Source of the DNA: Gammaproteobacteria bacterium
GTDB taxonomy: Bacteria; Pseudomonadota; Gammaproteobacteria; Steroidobacterales; XN24
NCBI GenBank assembly: GCA_020341735.1
Contig: CP070833.1
Coordinates: 2,504,092-2,542,928, forward strand
Reading direction: 5' to 3'
Length of the DNA: 38,837 bases
The translations under genes and the position numbers were made by a program. Positions 27,167 to 36,634 of the stretch are shown here, one piece after another. A model generated the notes under the pieces. That model did no database searches, was not told the origin of the DNA, and was given only the letters and a program-made list of their open reading frames with translations. How positions within the stretch are numbered: position 1 is the first letter of the stretch; each line of letters begins with the position of its first letter.

Positions 27167-28357
27167 TCAGGGATTCCGCACGACGTCCAGGACGTGGATG
27201 TCGCTTTCGGCTCTCACTATAAGGGCATAGCTGATTCGATCGAAGGTCCGGAATACCATTGAGAGACCCGCATATTCATCGGGTAGCTGAACCTTTTCTC
27301 CTCGCCATCCGCCGGCGAAGCGATCGCGCTCGACTCGGCCGGCCTGATACACGGCCAGTACATGGCCGGGCTCTAGGCCATGTGACGAACCGCGGTTCAG
27401 GGTGACGATCTGGTAGGAGCCGATGACGCTTACGCCGTCGATCACCGAAATGATCGTGCCCTCGACCTGCTCATCGGGAGACCTGGGGGTGAAATAGAGT
27501 GGAAAGTCCTCGATCGGTTCGAGCAGCAGATTTCCGTTGAGCGCTTCCCGTTGCGTGGCGTTCAGCAGCATGGTCGCCGGATCGCCTTCACGCTTGATGG
27601 TGCCCTCACCGACATAGATACCTTCGTAACCAAGGAAATCGCCGCCATCCGGGTCATAGAGCTTCTCGCCCACGTGCATGACGTTGAAGACATCCGACTC
27701 TGCGAAGTCCCCGCCACGCACATACACTTCGGCGCCTGCCCCGTGGACCAGATGTCCATGCTGCGTCGTAAAAATGTAGGGTGAATTTTCTACCGTGTCT
27801 TTATCCAGCACCTGGGGCTTCGACAGGAAAGCCTTGATCATCTCGTAGGGGATCGTGACGATCGCGTCCGCCAGAGGCTCCTCGCGCACTCTCGGAGAAA
27901 GCCGGGCCACGTTGCCACGCTCCAGGATGAGCCGTGGTTTACCATCGATATAGACGAGCGTGATCACGTCGCCCGGATAAATCAGGTGAGGATTGCCGAT
28001 CTGGGGGTTCACGTACCAGATTTCGGGCCAGAACCAAGGGTCCTTCAGGAACATTTCAGAGATGTCCCAGAGGGTGTCGCCCTTCTTTACCACATAGCGG
28101 TCCGGATGCCTGGGATTCAGTCTTACCGCCGGTTCTGCCGGGGCTTCCCGATAAACGGGAGCAGGCTGCGCCGGTGGTGCCGGAGCCGGTTCAGCAACAG
28201 GCGCCGGTGCAGGCTTCGACTGTTCCACTGCGGGCTGTTCGTCCGCCGGAGGAGACGACGCGCAGGCAACGACCAGTGACGCCGCGAACAGACTGATCGC
28301 GAGGGCACGGAGAAAGGGCAATGATCTGAGAGGGGAATTGATCGAATGTCGGTCCAT
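27167..28357 (-). CDS. LysM-domain peptidoglycan-binding lipoprotein
   Basis: The 396-residue protein has a lipoprotein-type signal peptide: basic start, LRALAISLFAASLVVAC, lipobox cysteine C32. A proline/alanine-rich spacer (about 35-80) follows, then one LysM domain (about 86-137: RYVVKKGDTLWDISEMFL, PEIWYVNPQIGNPHLIYPGD) that binds peptidoglycan glycan. The roughly 250-residue C-terminal part (FLSKPQVLDKDTVENSPYIF, GSSHGLEPGHVLAVYQ) is conserved with LysM genes found beside dprA in gammaproteobacteria; its role is unclear. The ATG at 28357 has GGAG at seven bases; a frame to 28414 is open but lacks such a site. It is monocistronic, with a terminator after it and divergence from def before it. 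Confidence 0.9.
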   Translation of the reverse strand: MDRHSINSPLRSLPFLRALAISLFAASLVVACASSPPADEQPAVEQSKPAPAPVAEPAPAPPAQPAPVYREAPAEPAVRLNPRHPDRYVVKKGDTLWDISEMFLKDPWFWPEIWYVNPQIGNPHLIYPGDVITLVYIDGKPRLILERGNVARLSPRVREEPLADAIVTIPYEMIKAFLSKPQVLDKDTVENSPYIFTTQHGHLVHGAGAEVYVRGGDFAESDVFNVMHVGEKLYDPDGGDFLGYEGIYVGEGTIKREGDPATMLLNATQREALNGNLLLEPIEDFPLYFTPRSPDEQVEGTIISVIDGVSVIGSYQIVTLNRGSSHGLEPGHVLAVYQAGRVERDRFAGGWRGEKVQLPDEYAGLSMVFRTFDRISYALIVRAESDIHVLDVVRNP

Positions 28358-28491
28358 CCGAAGTCTCCAGTCGCCGGCTAGGGCAGGCTGTTGGCTGGTA
28401 TAATTTTTCATCAAATATCTGTTGCTGATCGGCTAACCGGGGCATTCCCCCCAAGGTCGCCATTGGCAGCCCGATCAAGCTGCGTCGGACA

Positions 28492-28520
28492 TTAGCACGG
28501 ATTGTTAATATTGTCATAAT
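28492..28520 (+). promoter_or_regulatory. Candidate promoter for the def-fmt-rsmB operon
   Basis: TTAGCA (28492-28497) and CATAAT (28515-28520) with a 17-base spacer lie 45 bases before the def ATG, in an AT-rich island unlike the surrounding DNA. The fit to a sigma-70 promoter is good at -10 and moderate at -35. The minus-strand promoter for the LysM gene should lie in the same 151-base gap, but I cannot place it. Confidence 0.5.
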
Positions 28521-28565
28521 TTTAGCGATGATTCGTGACCCAGTACACGAATTGACGGTGTGAAC

Positions 28566-29102
28566 ATGGCCATTCTCGAGATTCTCGAATATCCGGATCC
28601 GCGTCTCAGGACGCGGGCCAAACCCGTCGAAAAAGTCGATGATGCTTTGCGTACGCTGGCGGCAGACATGCTGGAGACTATGTATTCGGCACCGGGCATC
28701 GGTCTGGCCGCTACCCAGGTGAACGTGCACCAGAGGGTGCTGGTCGTGGATGTCTCGGAGGATCACAGCAATCCGCTGGTGTTTATAAACCCCCAGATCA
28801 TAGAGAGAGACGGCGTCGAGGTGATGGAGGAAGGCTGTCTGTCCGTGCCCGGTTTCTACGAGCCTGTCGAGCGGGCCCAGCATATTCGGGTCAGGGCTCT
28901 CGGCCTCGATGGCGAGCCGTTCGAACGCGAAGCCGAGGACCTGTTGGCAGTGTGTATCCAGCACGAAATAGATCATCTGGATGGAAAACTCTTCGTCGAT
29001 TACCTGTCAGATCTCAAACGACAGAGGATTCGCAAGAAGCTGGAAAAGGGACGCCGCCATCCGGAGTCATCGGCTCATTCCCTGAATTCTCCGGCGATCT
29101 GA
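28566..29102 (+). CDS. def: Peptide deformylase
   Basis: Def removes the formyl group from N-terminal methionine of new proteins, using a ferrous or zinc ion. All three motifs are intact in the 178-residue protein: GIGLAATQV (44-52, Q51), EEGCLSVPG (C91) and QHEIDHLDG (H133, E134, H137). ATG 28566 gives the standard [15 protein letters not shown] start, with GGTGA just upstream; a GTG six bases earlier is possible. It leads the operon and is followed after 26 bases by fmt, which adds the formyl group to initiator tRNA, so the two opposing steps are produced together. Confidence 0.97.
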   Translation: MAILEILEYPDPRLRTRAKPVEKVDDALRTLAADMLETMYSAPGIGLAATQVNVHQRVLVVDVSEDHSNPLVFINPQIIERDGVEVMEEGCLSVPGFYEPVERAQHIRVRALGLDGEPFEREAEDLLAVCIQHEIDHLDGKLFVDYLSDLKRQRIRKKLEKGRRHPESSAHSLNSPAI

Positions 29103-29128
29103 CGCCGACAAAGGCAGGTCCGGCGGGC

Positions 29129-30067
29129 ATGGAAGTCATTTTTGCCGGTAGCTCGGAGTTCGCAGTCCCGAGTCTTGCATCAATCCGGTCCGCGGGGCAC
29201 CGGATTCGAGCCGTGCTGACCCAGCCTGACCGACCCGCGGGCCGCAAACGCAGATTGACGCCCACACCGGTCAAGCAGTTCGCAACCGATACGGGACTGG
29301 ACGTGCTGGAGCCCGTCAGCCTGAAGTCAGCCGTTGTAGAAGAGCAACTGGTTGCGTTGCAACCCGAGATCATGATCGTTGTTGATTACGGGCTGCTGAT
29401 TCCACTACGGGTGCTGGCAATCCCCCCTCGGGGATGCATCAATGGCCACGCCTCGCTACTGCCCCGGTGGCGCGGAGCGGCCCCTATCGAGAGAGCAATG
29501 CTGGCGGGTGATGAGGAGACCGGCATTACAGTCATGCAGATGGACGAGGGGCTCGATACCGGCGACATTCTCATGGTCCGGCGCACCGCGATCGACGCCA
29601 CAGAAACAGCCGGCGCTCTGCGCGAGAGGCTAGCGAGGCTCTGCGCCGAGGCACTGACCTGCGCACTGAGCGACCTCACCGAAGGCCGGCTGAGTCCGAT
29701 CCAACAGGATGACTCGCTGGCCTGTTATGCCCCCAAGCTGAGCACCAGCGAGGCAGAACTCGACTGGGTCTTGCCGGCGCAGGATCTTGCCCGCCGCGTC
29801 AGGGCCTTCAATCCGCGACCAGGGGCCTACACGACTTATCGCGGGTCGCGGCTGAAAGTACTCGTTGCGATGCCGATCCCGGGTGATCCCTCCCGGTCCG
29901 CGGGCACAGTGGTTCAAGCGGGGCGTGAAGGTATCGACGTAGCCACCGGGGACGGGTTGCTTCGCCTGTTGGAACTACAGCTTCCGGGCGGGCGGCCCAT
30001 GTCCGCCGCCGTCTTCCTCAATGGGCATGCGATTATCGGCGACCGACTCGGCTTGGCCAGCGCATGA
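29129..30067 (+). CDS. fmt: Methionyl-tRNA formyltransferase
   Basis: Fmt formylates Met-tRNA(fMet) with 10-formyltetrahydrofolate to start translation. The 312-residue protein begins [16 protein letters not shown] at ATG 29129; the open frame upstream overlaps def in another frame and is not coding. The catalytic triad is N105 and H107 ([17 protein letters not shown]) and D143 ([11 protein letters not shown]), close to N106/H108/D144 in E. coli. The usual V/I between Asn and His is Gly here, a mild variation. The C-terminal tRNA-binding domain (about 205-312) carries [15 protein letters not shown]. Its end overlaps the rsmB start by four bases (ATGA). Confidence 0.97.
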   Translation: MEVIFAGSSEFAVPSLASIRSAGHRIRAVLTQPDRPAGRKRRLTPTPVKQFATDTGLDVLEPVSLKSAVVEEQLVALQPEIMIVVDYGLLIPLRVLAIPPRGCINGHASLLPRWRGAAPIERAMLAGDEETGITVMQMDEGLDTGDILMVRRTAIDATETAGALRERLARLCAEALTCALSDLTEGRLSPIQQDDSLACYAPKLSTSEAELDWVLPAQDLARRVRAFNPRPGAYTTYRGSRLKVLVAMPIPGDPSRSAGTVVQAGREGIDVATGDGLLRLLELQLPGGRPMSAAVFLNGHAIIGDRLGLASA

Positions 30068-31374
30068 AATCTATTCTTGATGCGCGCGCCGCGGCGGCCA
30101 TGGTTGTCGCTGCGGTCATCGGTAGTGGCCGAACCCTCGACAGCGCATTCGCTGAGTACCTGGACGATGTTCGCGATCCCCGGGATCGGGCGATGGTCCG
30201 CGCCATGGCTTATGGCGTCATACGCTTCTACCCGCGGCTGGAGCAGATGCTCGACCAGTTGCTCGATCGGCCCATGAAGCGCCGCGAGATTCGGCTGCGC
30301 AGCCTGTTGCTGGCGGGCCTGTACCAGATCAATGGCATGAACACGCCGGCGCACGCCGCGGTGGACGCTACCGTTTCGGCCACCGCCGCCATCGGACGGC
30401 CCCGCGCCCGGGGTCTGGTCAATGCGGTCATGCGTCGTTACCTGCGGGAACGGGAAACGGTCGATGAGCGCGCGATGCAGTCACAGGAGGGCCGGTGGGC
30501 CCACCCGGGCTGGCTGATTGGTAGGCTCAGGAGCGACTGGCCGTCCGACTGGGAAGACATCCTCGAAGCCAACAATTCGCATCCGCCCATGTGGCTCAGG
30601 GTGAACCGGTCGCTCATCGGACCTGAAGAATATCTGAAGCTTCATGCGCCGCCGGGAGCGCGATCCGGCAGATTTGTACCGGAGTCTTTGCTTCTTGATT
30701 CGCCTCTCGACGTCGATGTCATCGCTGGGTTCGAGAAGGGCCTGGTTTCCGTGCAGGATGGTGCCGCGCAGCTGGCAGCTCATCTGCTGGACGCAAGAGA
30801 AGGGTCGCGAGTCCTGGACGCTTGTGCTGCGCCGGGTGGCAAAACCGCGCACATCCTTGAGCTGACTCCGGGCATCACGCTGCACGCACTCGAATCGAAT
30901 CGGATTCGGTTGTCACTCATCGAGTCCAATCTGAACCGGCTCCACCTGCGGTGCGGTATCCTCGAGGGTGATGCCGGCCAGCCGGCTGGCTGGTGGGACG
31001 GTGAGCCCTATGACCGGGTTTTGGTTGACGCCCCCTGCACCGCGAGCGGCGTCATCCGCCGTCACCCGGATATCAAGCTGCTGCGCAGGGAGGCTGATCT
31101 GAGGTCGGCGGCGGAGCAACAGCGACGGATACTGGACGGATTGTGGCCGACACTGCGACCGGGTGGGCGAATGATCTACGCCACCTGTTCCGTTTTCATG
31201 GTCGAGAATGAAGCCCAAATCAGCAGTTTTCTGGAGCGCACACCCGATGCCAGATCGGTTCCGTTGGACGGATTTGGCGAATGGGGGCGCGTCACCGGTA
31301 GTGGACGCCAGATATTGCCCGGTGAAGCAGCCATGGACGGCTTTTATTATGCTTGTCTGACCAAATTGCAGTGA
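30064..31374 (+). CDS. rsmB: 16S rRNA (cytosine-967 C5)-methyltransferase
   Basis: RsmB methylates C967 of 16S rRNA with S-adenosylmethionine. The 436-residue protein has an N-terminal NusB-like RNA-binding domain (about 1-140: [26 protein letters not shown]) and a catalytic Rossmann domain. SAM motif I is [14 protein letters not shown]. The two cysteines of the mechanism are C325 ([10 protein letters not shown], nucleophile motif IV partner) and C375 ([12 protein letters not shown]), the same numbering as in E. coli. It is coupled to fmt by an ATGA overlap and sits in the conserved def-fmt-rsmB order. Confidence 0.97.
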   Translation: MKSILDARAAAAMVVAAVIGSGRTLDSAFAEYLDDVRDPRDRAMVRAMAYGVIRFYPRLEQMLDQLLDRPMKRREIRLRSLLLAGLYQINGMNTPAHAAVDATVSATAAIGRPRARGLVNAVMRRYLRERETVDERAMQSQEGRWAHPGWLIGRLRSDWPSDWEDILEANNSHPPMWLRVNRSLIGPEEYLKLHAPPGARSGRFVPESLLLDSPLDVDVIAGFEKGLVSVQDGAAQLAAHLLDAREGSRVLDACAAPGGKTAHILELTPGITLHALESNRIRLSLIESNLNRLHLRCGILEGDAGQPAGWWDGEPYDRVLVDAPCTASGVIRRHPDIKLLRREADLRSAAEQQRRILDGLWPTLRPGGRMIYATCSVFMVENEAQISSFLERTPDARSVPLDGFGEWGRVTGSGRQILPGEAAMDGFYYACLTKLQ

Positions 31375-31378
31375 ATCC

Positions 31379-31993
31379 ATGGAAATTGTCGTGGCGACAA
31401 ATGCGGCTTCGTGTCGCAATCGAGTACTGGGCAGCGGGTTTGCCGCGCTTCTGCTCGCCCTAATTCCTTGGGCCACGCCTCACGCGGACAGCAATTCGGA
31501 GAAAGGCGCGGTGGAGATCCGTTCCGCCTATACCGAACAGATAGACGACGTCTACTATGTCAATGCCAAGATCGACTACACACTGAATGCCGCTGCTCTC
31601 GACGCCCTGGAGAATGGCGTCCAACTCAATGTAGAACTCGATATCGATGTTCGCCGTAGGCGTCGCCTTTTATGGGATCCCGCCATTGCCGAATTGAGGC
31701 AGCGTTACCGGCTGAGCTTCCACGCGCTGTCGGAGCGTTACGTTGTCTCCAACCTGAACAGTGGTGACGTTGAATCTTTTTCGGATCTCGATTCCGCGCT
31801 GAACCGGCTTGGGCGCATCGACCGGTTGCCGCTGATCGACGCGGCTCTGCTGGATGAAAACAGTCGTTACGAGGTTGCCATCCGCGCGGTACTCGACGTC
31901 AAGGAGTTGCCCGGACCGCTGAATCTGTTGTCACGATTCTGGGGCGACTGGCGGATTGCGAGCGAACGCTATTCGTGGCGGCTCCAGCGGTGA
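31379..31993 (+). CDS. DUF4390 protein, exported
   Basis: The 204-residue protein has a probable signal peptide or anchor (about 15-36, GFAALLLALIPWATPHA). A periplasmic beta-rich domain then starts VEIRSAYTEQIDDVYYVNAKIDYTL, which is typical of DUF4390. Further family-like blocks are RRRRLLWDP, RYRLSFHALSERYVV and the C-terminal FWGDWRIASERYSWRL. Function is unknown, but DUF4390 genes regularly lie between rsmB and ntrY in gammaproteobacteria, as here, so a link with NtrY sensing at the membrane is plausible. The ATG has a weak ribosome binding site 5 bases after rsmB. The stop overlaps the ntrY GTG by four bases. Confidence 0.87.
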   Translation: MEIVVATNAASCRNRVLGSGFAALLLALIPWATPHADSNSEKGAVEIRSAYTEQIDDVYYVNAKIDYTLNAAALDALENGVQLNVELDIDVRRRRRLLWDPAIAELRQRYRLSFHALSERYVVSNLNSGDVESFSDLDSALNRLGRIDRLPLIDAALLDENSRYEVAIRAVLDVKELPGPLNLLSRFWGDWRIASERYSWRLQR

Positions 31994-34206
31994 AACGAGT
32001 AGTCGCCATCGGTCTGGGAGTGCTGGGGTTCGGCTTCTGGTTCGGTTCCATGTTACTGCTCGGCCGCGCGACGGAGGGCGCAGACGAGTTCGGCCGACTC
32101 TACGGCTCGCTTTTCCTGCTCAATGCCATCGGCGTCATTACGCTGATAGTGCTGATCGCCGTCAACCTGGTGCGGTTGGTGCGTGACTACCGCAGCCGGA
32201 TGCCTGGATCGCGGCTGAAGTCGAGGATGGTCGCCACGTTTGTCATCCTTTCCGTTGTGCCCCTGGTCATCGTCTTTTATTTCTCGGTGCAGTTCCTTAA
32301 TCGTGGTATCGACAGCTGGTTCAGCGTGGATGTGGAAAAGGGATTGAGTGACGCGCTGAATCTCAGCCGCGCGACGCTGGAGATCCAGATGCGCGACTAC
32401 TTGTCTGCTACCGAGGAGATGGCCATCAGGTTGCAGGAGTGGAACCCGGCCGAGCTGGCCGGCGAACTCGCCCGACTGCAGCGGCAGAGCGGCGCCGTCG
32501 AGATCACGGTCATCGGCAGCAACAGTCGCATCGTGGCGTCCATCTCCGATCGCGAGGAGCTGGATGTGATCGCCACCCCGACCGAGGAAATACTTCTGCA
32601 GCTGGCGCAGGGGCGAAGCTATGTGGGATTGGACCCCCTGGGAACCTCGGGGTACCAGATCAGGACCGCGGCGATGATTCCCATGCCGAGCCCATTTTCA
32701 GAGCAGCGCATGCTATTGGGGATATTCCCGGTATCGGAGCGACTCAGTTCGCTGGCAGATGCCGTACAGCACGCCTACTCCGACTACGGTGAACTCTCTT
32801 ACTTGCGCCGGCTCCTCAAATACAGCCTGACGCTGACGCTGACGCTCGTCTTGCTGCTGTCGTTGCTGACGGCCGTTTGGGGGGCGTTCTTTTTCTCGCG
32901 CAAGCTGGTCGCGCCGATACAGAACCTCATCGCCGGCACGCGGGCAGTCGCACAGGGTGATTACGATACCCAGCTACCCCTGCCGGGCAACGATGATATG
33001 GGTTTTCTGGTGCGCTCGTTCAACGAGATGACGCGGCGTCTCTCAGAGGCGCGGAGATTGGCCAGCGCCAGTCAGGCGACGATAGAGAATGAGCGGGCTT
33101 ACCTGTCGATCATCCTGGGCCGGCTATCGACCGGTGTGATCTCTCTCGAGACCGACTGGCGGGTGCGCACCGCCAACCAGGCTGCGGGTTCAATTCTCGG
33201 GTTCGATCTGGAATCCGGCATAGGCCGGCCCTTGTTGGAGATCGCCCGGGAAAGCTCCTTGCTGGAGCAGTTCGTAGACGTGGCCAGGCGCCATATCATG
33301 GCCGGTGACTCCGAGTGGCGTGAGCAGATCGTGCTCAAGGCAGAAGGAGGGCGCCGCGTGCTGGTGTGTGCCTGTTCGGGGCTGAGTTCTGAGTCCGGAG
33401 AGATCGCGGGTTATGTCATGGTCTTCGATGACATCACCGCCCTGATGCAGGCCCAGCGCGACGCCGCCTGGGGAGAAGTCGCGCGGCGTCTGGCGCACGA
33501 GATCAAGAACCCGTTGACGCCAATCCAGCTCTCGGCCGAGCGGATGCGGCGGCGGCTCCTCGACCGCATCGAGGAAAAAGACGCGCAGGTCGTGGAGAGG
33601 GCGACCCGGACCATCGTCCAGCAGGTCGAGGCGATGAAGGAGATGGTCAACGCATTCAGTGAGTATGCGAGAGCGCCGGATATGGACCTGATCACGGTCG
33701 ACCTCAATCATCTGGTCTCCGAGGTGGCGGATCTCTACCGCGCACGAGAGATCGACGTCACGATGGATCTGGATCTTGATCCGGAGCTCGGCAGTGTGGA
33801 GATCGATCCGGGCAGGGTTCGTCAGATCCTGCACAATCTCATCGGTAATTCAGTCGAGGCGCTCGACCACAAAAAGGATGCTCGGCTGTGGATCCGGACG
33901 GCCCTCGAGACCGAGGGGGAAGTCCGGCTGCTGAGTATCGTCATAGAGGACAACGGGCCTGGATTTCCGTTGGATGCCATTGAGTACATTTTCGATCCAT
34001 ACGTCACCAGCAAGCCCAAAGGGACGGGGCTGGGTCTGGCGATCGTCAAGAAACTGGTTGAAGAACACGGTGGGCGTGCCGATGCCGAAAACCGTGAGGA
34101 GGGAGGAGCCAGAATGTCTATTGTGATGCCCGTCGATGACGAGGCGAGAACCGCGTTGCTTCGAAAAGAGGCCCACTCTACGGACTACAAAGGTGAGAGA
34201 GCATGA
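31990..34206 (+). CDS. ntrY: NtrY-type sensor histidine kinase
   Basis: The 738-residue membrane sensor kinase pairs with NtrX. Membrane segments are at about 5-25, 37-62 and 78-103, and a fourth follows the periplasmic sensor region (about 275-303, LLKYSLTLTLTLVLLLSLL). HAMP (about 305-360), PAS (about 370-480) and kinase domains come next. The phosphorylated His is H503 in RRLAHEIKNPLTPIQLSAER, then the ATPase boxes N (NLIGNSVEAL), G1 (DNGPGFP) and G2 (GTGLGLAIVKKLVEEHGG). All are intact. The start is taken as the GTG at 31990, coupled to the DUF4390 stop; a GTG at 31975 is possible. NtrYX systems respond to nitrogen, redox or envelope cues, so the signal here is not known. Confidence 0.94.
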   Translation: MKRVVAIGLGVLGFGFWFGSMLLLGRATEGADEFGRLYGSLFLLNAIGVITLIVLIAVNLVRLVRDYRSRMPGSRLKSRMVATFVILSVVPLVIVFYFSVQFLNRGIDSWFSVDVEKGLSDALNLSRATLEIQMRDYLSATEEMAIRLQEWNPAELAGELARLQRQSGAVEITVIGSNSRIVASISDREELDVIATPTEEILLQLAQGRSYVGLDPLGTSGYQIRTAAMIPMPSPFSEQRMLLGIFPVSERLSSLADAVQHAYSDYGELSYLRRLLKYSLTLTLTLVLLLSLLTAVWGAFFFSRKLVAPIQNLIAGTRAVAQGDYDTQLPLPGNDDMGFLVRSFNEMTRRLSEARRLASASQATIENERAYLSIILGRLSTGVISLETDWRVRTANQAAGSILGFDLESGIGRPLLEIARESSLLEQFVDVARRHIMAGDSEWREQIVLKAEGGRRVLVCACSGLSSESGEIAGYVMVFDDITALMQAQRDAAWGEVARRLAHEIKNPLTPIQLSAERMRRRLLDRIEEKDAQVVERATRTIVQQVEAMKEMVNAFSEYARAPDMDLITVDLNHLVSEVADLYRAREIDVTMDLDLDPELGSVEIDPGRVRQILHNLIGNSVEALDHKKDARLWIRTALETEGEVRLLSIVIEDNGPGFPLDAIEYIFDPYVTSKPKGTGLGLAIVKKLVEEHGGRADAENREEGGARMSIVMPVDDEARTALLRKEAHSTDYKGERA

Positions 34207-35573
34207 GCGCAGCGCGAATTCTTGTAGTAGATGACGAGGCCGATATCCGGGGGCTTCTGAGGGAGATTCTCTCCGAAGAGGGCTACGAGGTGGATGCCGC
34301 CGCAGACGCGGCCCAGGCTCGAGCGTCCCGAGCTCGTCACGAACCGGATCTCGTGCTACTCGACATATGGATGCCGGATACTGACGGCATCACCCTGTTG
34401 CGGGAGTGGTGCGCGGATGAGGTGTTGTCCGCATGTCCGGTGGTGATGATGTCGGGTCACGGCACGGTTGAAACCGCGGTGGAAGCGACTCGCCTGGGGG
34501 CCTTCGATTTCATCGAGAAGCCAGTCTCGCTGGCGAAGCTTCTAAGGGTAGTGGAGCTCGCGCTGGAGGAGGGTGGATCGCCGCATCAGGCGAAGACCCG
34601 AAACCTCCTGCCGAGTTTCGTGGCCCCGATCGGCAAGAGTCGCGCGATGCAGGCGTTACGTGACAGGGTCGAACGCGTCGCCAGTCACGACACTTCGGTA
34701 TTGTTTCTGGGAGAACCCGGCACGGGGAGAGAGGCGTTTGCTCGCTACATGCATTCGCTCAGCACCCGGGCCGACGGGCCCTTCGTAGTGGCGGTCGCCG
34801 GAATGCTCGGGGACAGTGATGTTTCCTCTCGACTGTTTGGCCAGGACAGTGATGGTGAGCACGTCGAAGGGTTACTGGACGAAGCGCAAGGAGGGACATT
34901 ATTCGTCAACGAGCTGGGCGACCTGTCGGTCGCCGCGCAGAAGGCGCTCCTGTCAGCAATGGAGGCCGGGGAGTACGCCGCCGTTGGCAATGGCGGACCC
35001 AAGGAACTTGACGTGCGAATTGTCAGCTCGGCGCAAACCGGGTTTGACAAGACACCCGCCAGCGCTTTCCGCCGCGATCTGCTGTCCTTGCTGAACGTCA
35101 TCACGCTCAGAATCCCTCCGCTACGTGACTACGCAGAGGATGTGCCGGAACTGTTGCGCTACTACATCGATCGACTCGTCGACGCGGAGCACCTGGATTT
35201 CCGGCGGTTCAGCGTCGCCTCGCAGAACCGCCTCAGAAACTATCCGTGGCCGGGAAATGTCAGGGAGCTAAAGAACCTCGTGCATCGGCTCCTGATCATG
35301 GGTAGCGAAGAAGAGATTAGTCTCGAGGAGATCGAAGACCTGCTGGCGGCGGAAAGCCCTGCGGAAGAATCGCTCGTGAAACAGGATCTGCTGGCGCTTC
35401 CTCTGCGCGAAGCCAGGGAGCAGTTCGAGCGCGCCTATCTACAGCAGCAGCTGATACTCTGCCACGGCAAAGTCGGCAAGCTGGCCACTCGAGTCGGCAT
35501 GGAGAGAACTCACCTGTACCGGAAGTTACGATCCCTCGGTATCGACTTCCGTCAGTCGGCGACAGAGGACTGA
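34203..35573 (+). CDS. ntrX: NtrX-type response regulator with degenerate AAA+ domain
   Basis: The 456-residue NtrC-family regulator has an intact receiver (D10, D11, phospho-acceptor D54, S84, K107), a central AAA+ domain (about 143-370) and a Fis-type DNA-binding helix-turn-helix (about 415-450, KLATRVGMERTHLYRKLRSL). The AAA+ part is unusual. Walker A is GEPGTGRE, with R176 replacing the ATP-binding Lys; Walker B is LFVNELGD, with N236 for the usual Asp. The sigma-54-contacting GAFTGA loop is absent, the stretch after LFG being about five residues shorter and reading QDSDGEHVEG. It therefore probably does not act as a sigma-54 ATPase and may work as a plain phosphorylation-dependent DNA-binding regulator. 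It overlaps ntrY by ATGA. Confidence 0.93.
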   Translation: MSAARILVVDDEADIRGLLREILSEEGYEVDAAADAAQARASRARHEPDLVLLDIWMPDTDGITLLREWCADEVLSACPVVMMSGHGTVETAVEATRLGAFDFIEKPVSLAKLLRVVELALEEGGSPHQAKTRNLLPSFVAPIGKSRAMQALRDRVERVASHDTSVLFLGEPGTGREAFARYMHSLSTRADGPFVVAVAGMLGDSDVSSRLFGQDSDGEHVEGLLDEAQGGTLFVNELGDLSVAAQKALLSAMEAGEYAAVGNGGPKELDVRIVSSAQTGFDKTPASAFRRDLLSLLNVITLRIPPLRDYAEDVPELLRYYIDRLVDAEHLDFRRFSVASQNRLRNYPWPGNVRELKNLVHRLLIMGSEEEISLEEIEDLLAAESPAEESLVKQDLLALPLREAREQFERAYLQQQLILCHGKVGKLATRVGMERTHLYRKLRSLGIDFRQSATED

Positions 35574-36634
35574 GTCGCCGGGGACAGTCGCGGCGAAATC
35601 CGGCCGTCATCATGGAAGACCGGGGCGCTGTCAGGAAAGTCGGCCAGACTGAGGTCCCGCATGAGCTTCATTGCTTCCGCGGACGGGTCCGCGACCGGTC
35701 CTTTCGGACGCCTTTGTCTGAACGAATGAATGCGGCCGCCGATGAAGCTGCCGTCGGCGTCGAGCTCCGCAACCAGCAGCGGTGCGAGACCGTTGTTACC
35801 GGTGACCCTGATGCCGTAATACGTGGCGAAGTTACCCAGGCTGTAGGCGATCAACCGGTCTTCGTGTATCTCGATGCCGCGGGGAACGTGCGGACCGTGG
35901 CCCACCACGAGATCGGCCCCGGCTTCCACCGCCGTGCGCGCAAACAACGCTACGTCACCGCGGTTCTCGCCGCGGTAGGTTTCCGTTTCGAACGGGACGT
36001 GGAGCACGTCCCCGGCTTCACCACCCGCGTGCATCGAAACGATGACGATATCGTGAACGCCGGCCAGCGCGCTGATTCGGGTTGCAGCCGCCGGCACGCT
36101 GAGGAGATCGTGAGCTCCCTTGAATGGCGCGAACGCAATCATGGCCACCTTGAGATCGCCGGAATTCCACGAGGCGACGTCTCCGTCGCGACCCGAATGA
36201 TGAATCCCGGCGGATTGCAGCGCGGCCATGCTGGCGTCCCGACCTTCCTCTCCGAAATCGCGGGCGTGGTTGTTGGCCAGGCTCATCACGGTGAAGCCGG
36301 CCGCAGCCAGGTGTCCCGCGTAACGGGTGGGGGATCGAAACAGGTAGCAGGCGCCGGGGTCCGCACATTTCTTGACCGGCTCTCCCCCGTCCATCAGGAC
36401 ACCTTCCAGGTTGCCGAAGCCCACGCCGGCCGATCGAATCAAGGGCGCTGCTTCGGCCAGAAGCGAAACGCCGTCGTCGTCCGCCAACCGGTTTTGAGGG
36501 AAGTCCGTTCCCAGCATGATGTCCCCGGCGGCGGCTACCGTGAGGGCGGGCTGACCGGGTTGAGCCGGCTCCTCAGCCAGGGCGGACGCGAAGTGCGCAA
36601 GGCATGAGAGGAGCAATAAACACCTGGCTGTCAT
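35552..36634 (-). CDS. CapA-family (PGA_cap) metallophosphatase-like exported protein
   Basis: The 360-residue protein has a signal peptide (MTARCLLLLSCLAHFASALA) and a calcineurin-like CapA fold: VAAAGDIMLGTDFP (metal Asp), FGNLEGVL, SLANNHARDFGEEG, VSMHAGGE and VVGHGPHVPRGIEIHEDRLIAYSLGNF. CapA takes part in poly-gamma-glutamate capsule synthesis in Bacillus, but most proteobacterial relatives are lone genes of unknown role. No capB or capC is nearby. It overlaps the end of ntrX by 22 bases tail to tail and overlaps the SPOR gene by four bases (ATGA), so it is probably expressed with argS and the SPOR gene. Confidence 0.88.
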   Translation of the reverse strand: MTARCLLLLSCLAHFASALAEEPAQPGQPALTVAAAGDIMLGTDFPQNRLADDDGVSLLAEAAPLIRSAGVGFGNLEGVLMDGGEPVKKCADPGACYLFRSPTRYAGHLAAAGFTVMSLANNHARDFGEEGRDASMAALQSAGIHHSGRDGDVASWNSGDLKVAMIAFAPFKGAHDLLSVPAAATRISALAGVHDIVIVSMHAGGEAGDVLHVPFETETYRGENRGDVALFARTAVEAGADLVVGHGPHVPRGIEIHEDRLIAYSLGNFATYYGIRVTGNNGLAPLLVAELDADGSFIGGRIHSFRQRRPKGPVADPSAEAMKLMRDLSLADFPDSAPVFHDDGRISPRLSPATQSSVAD

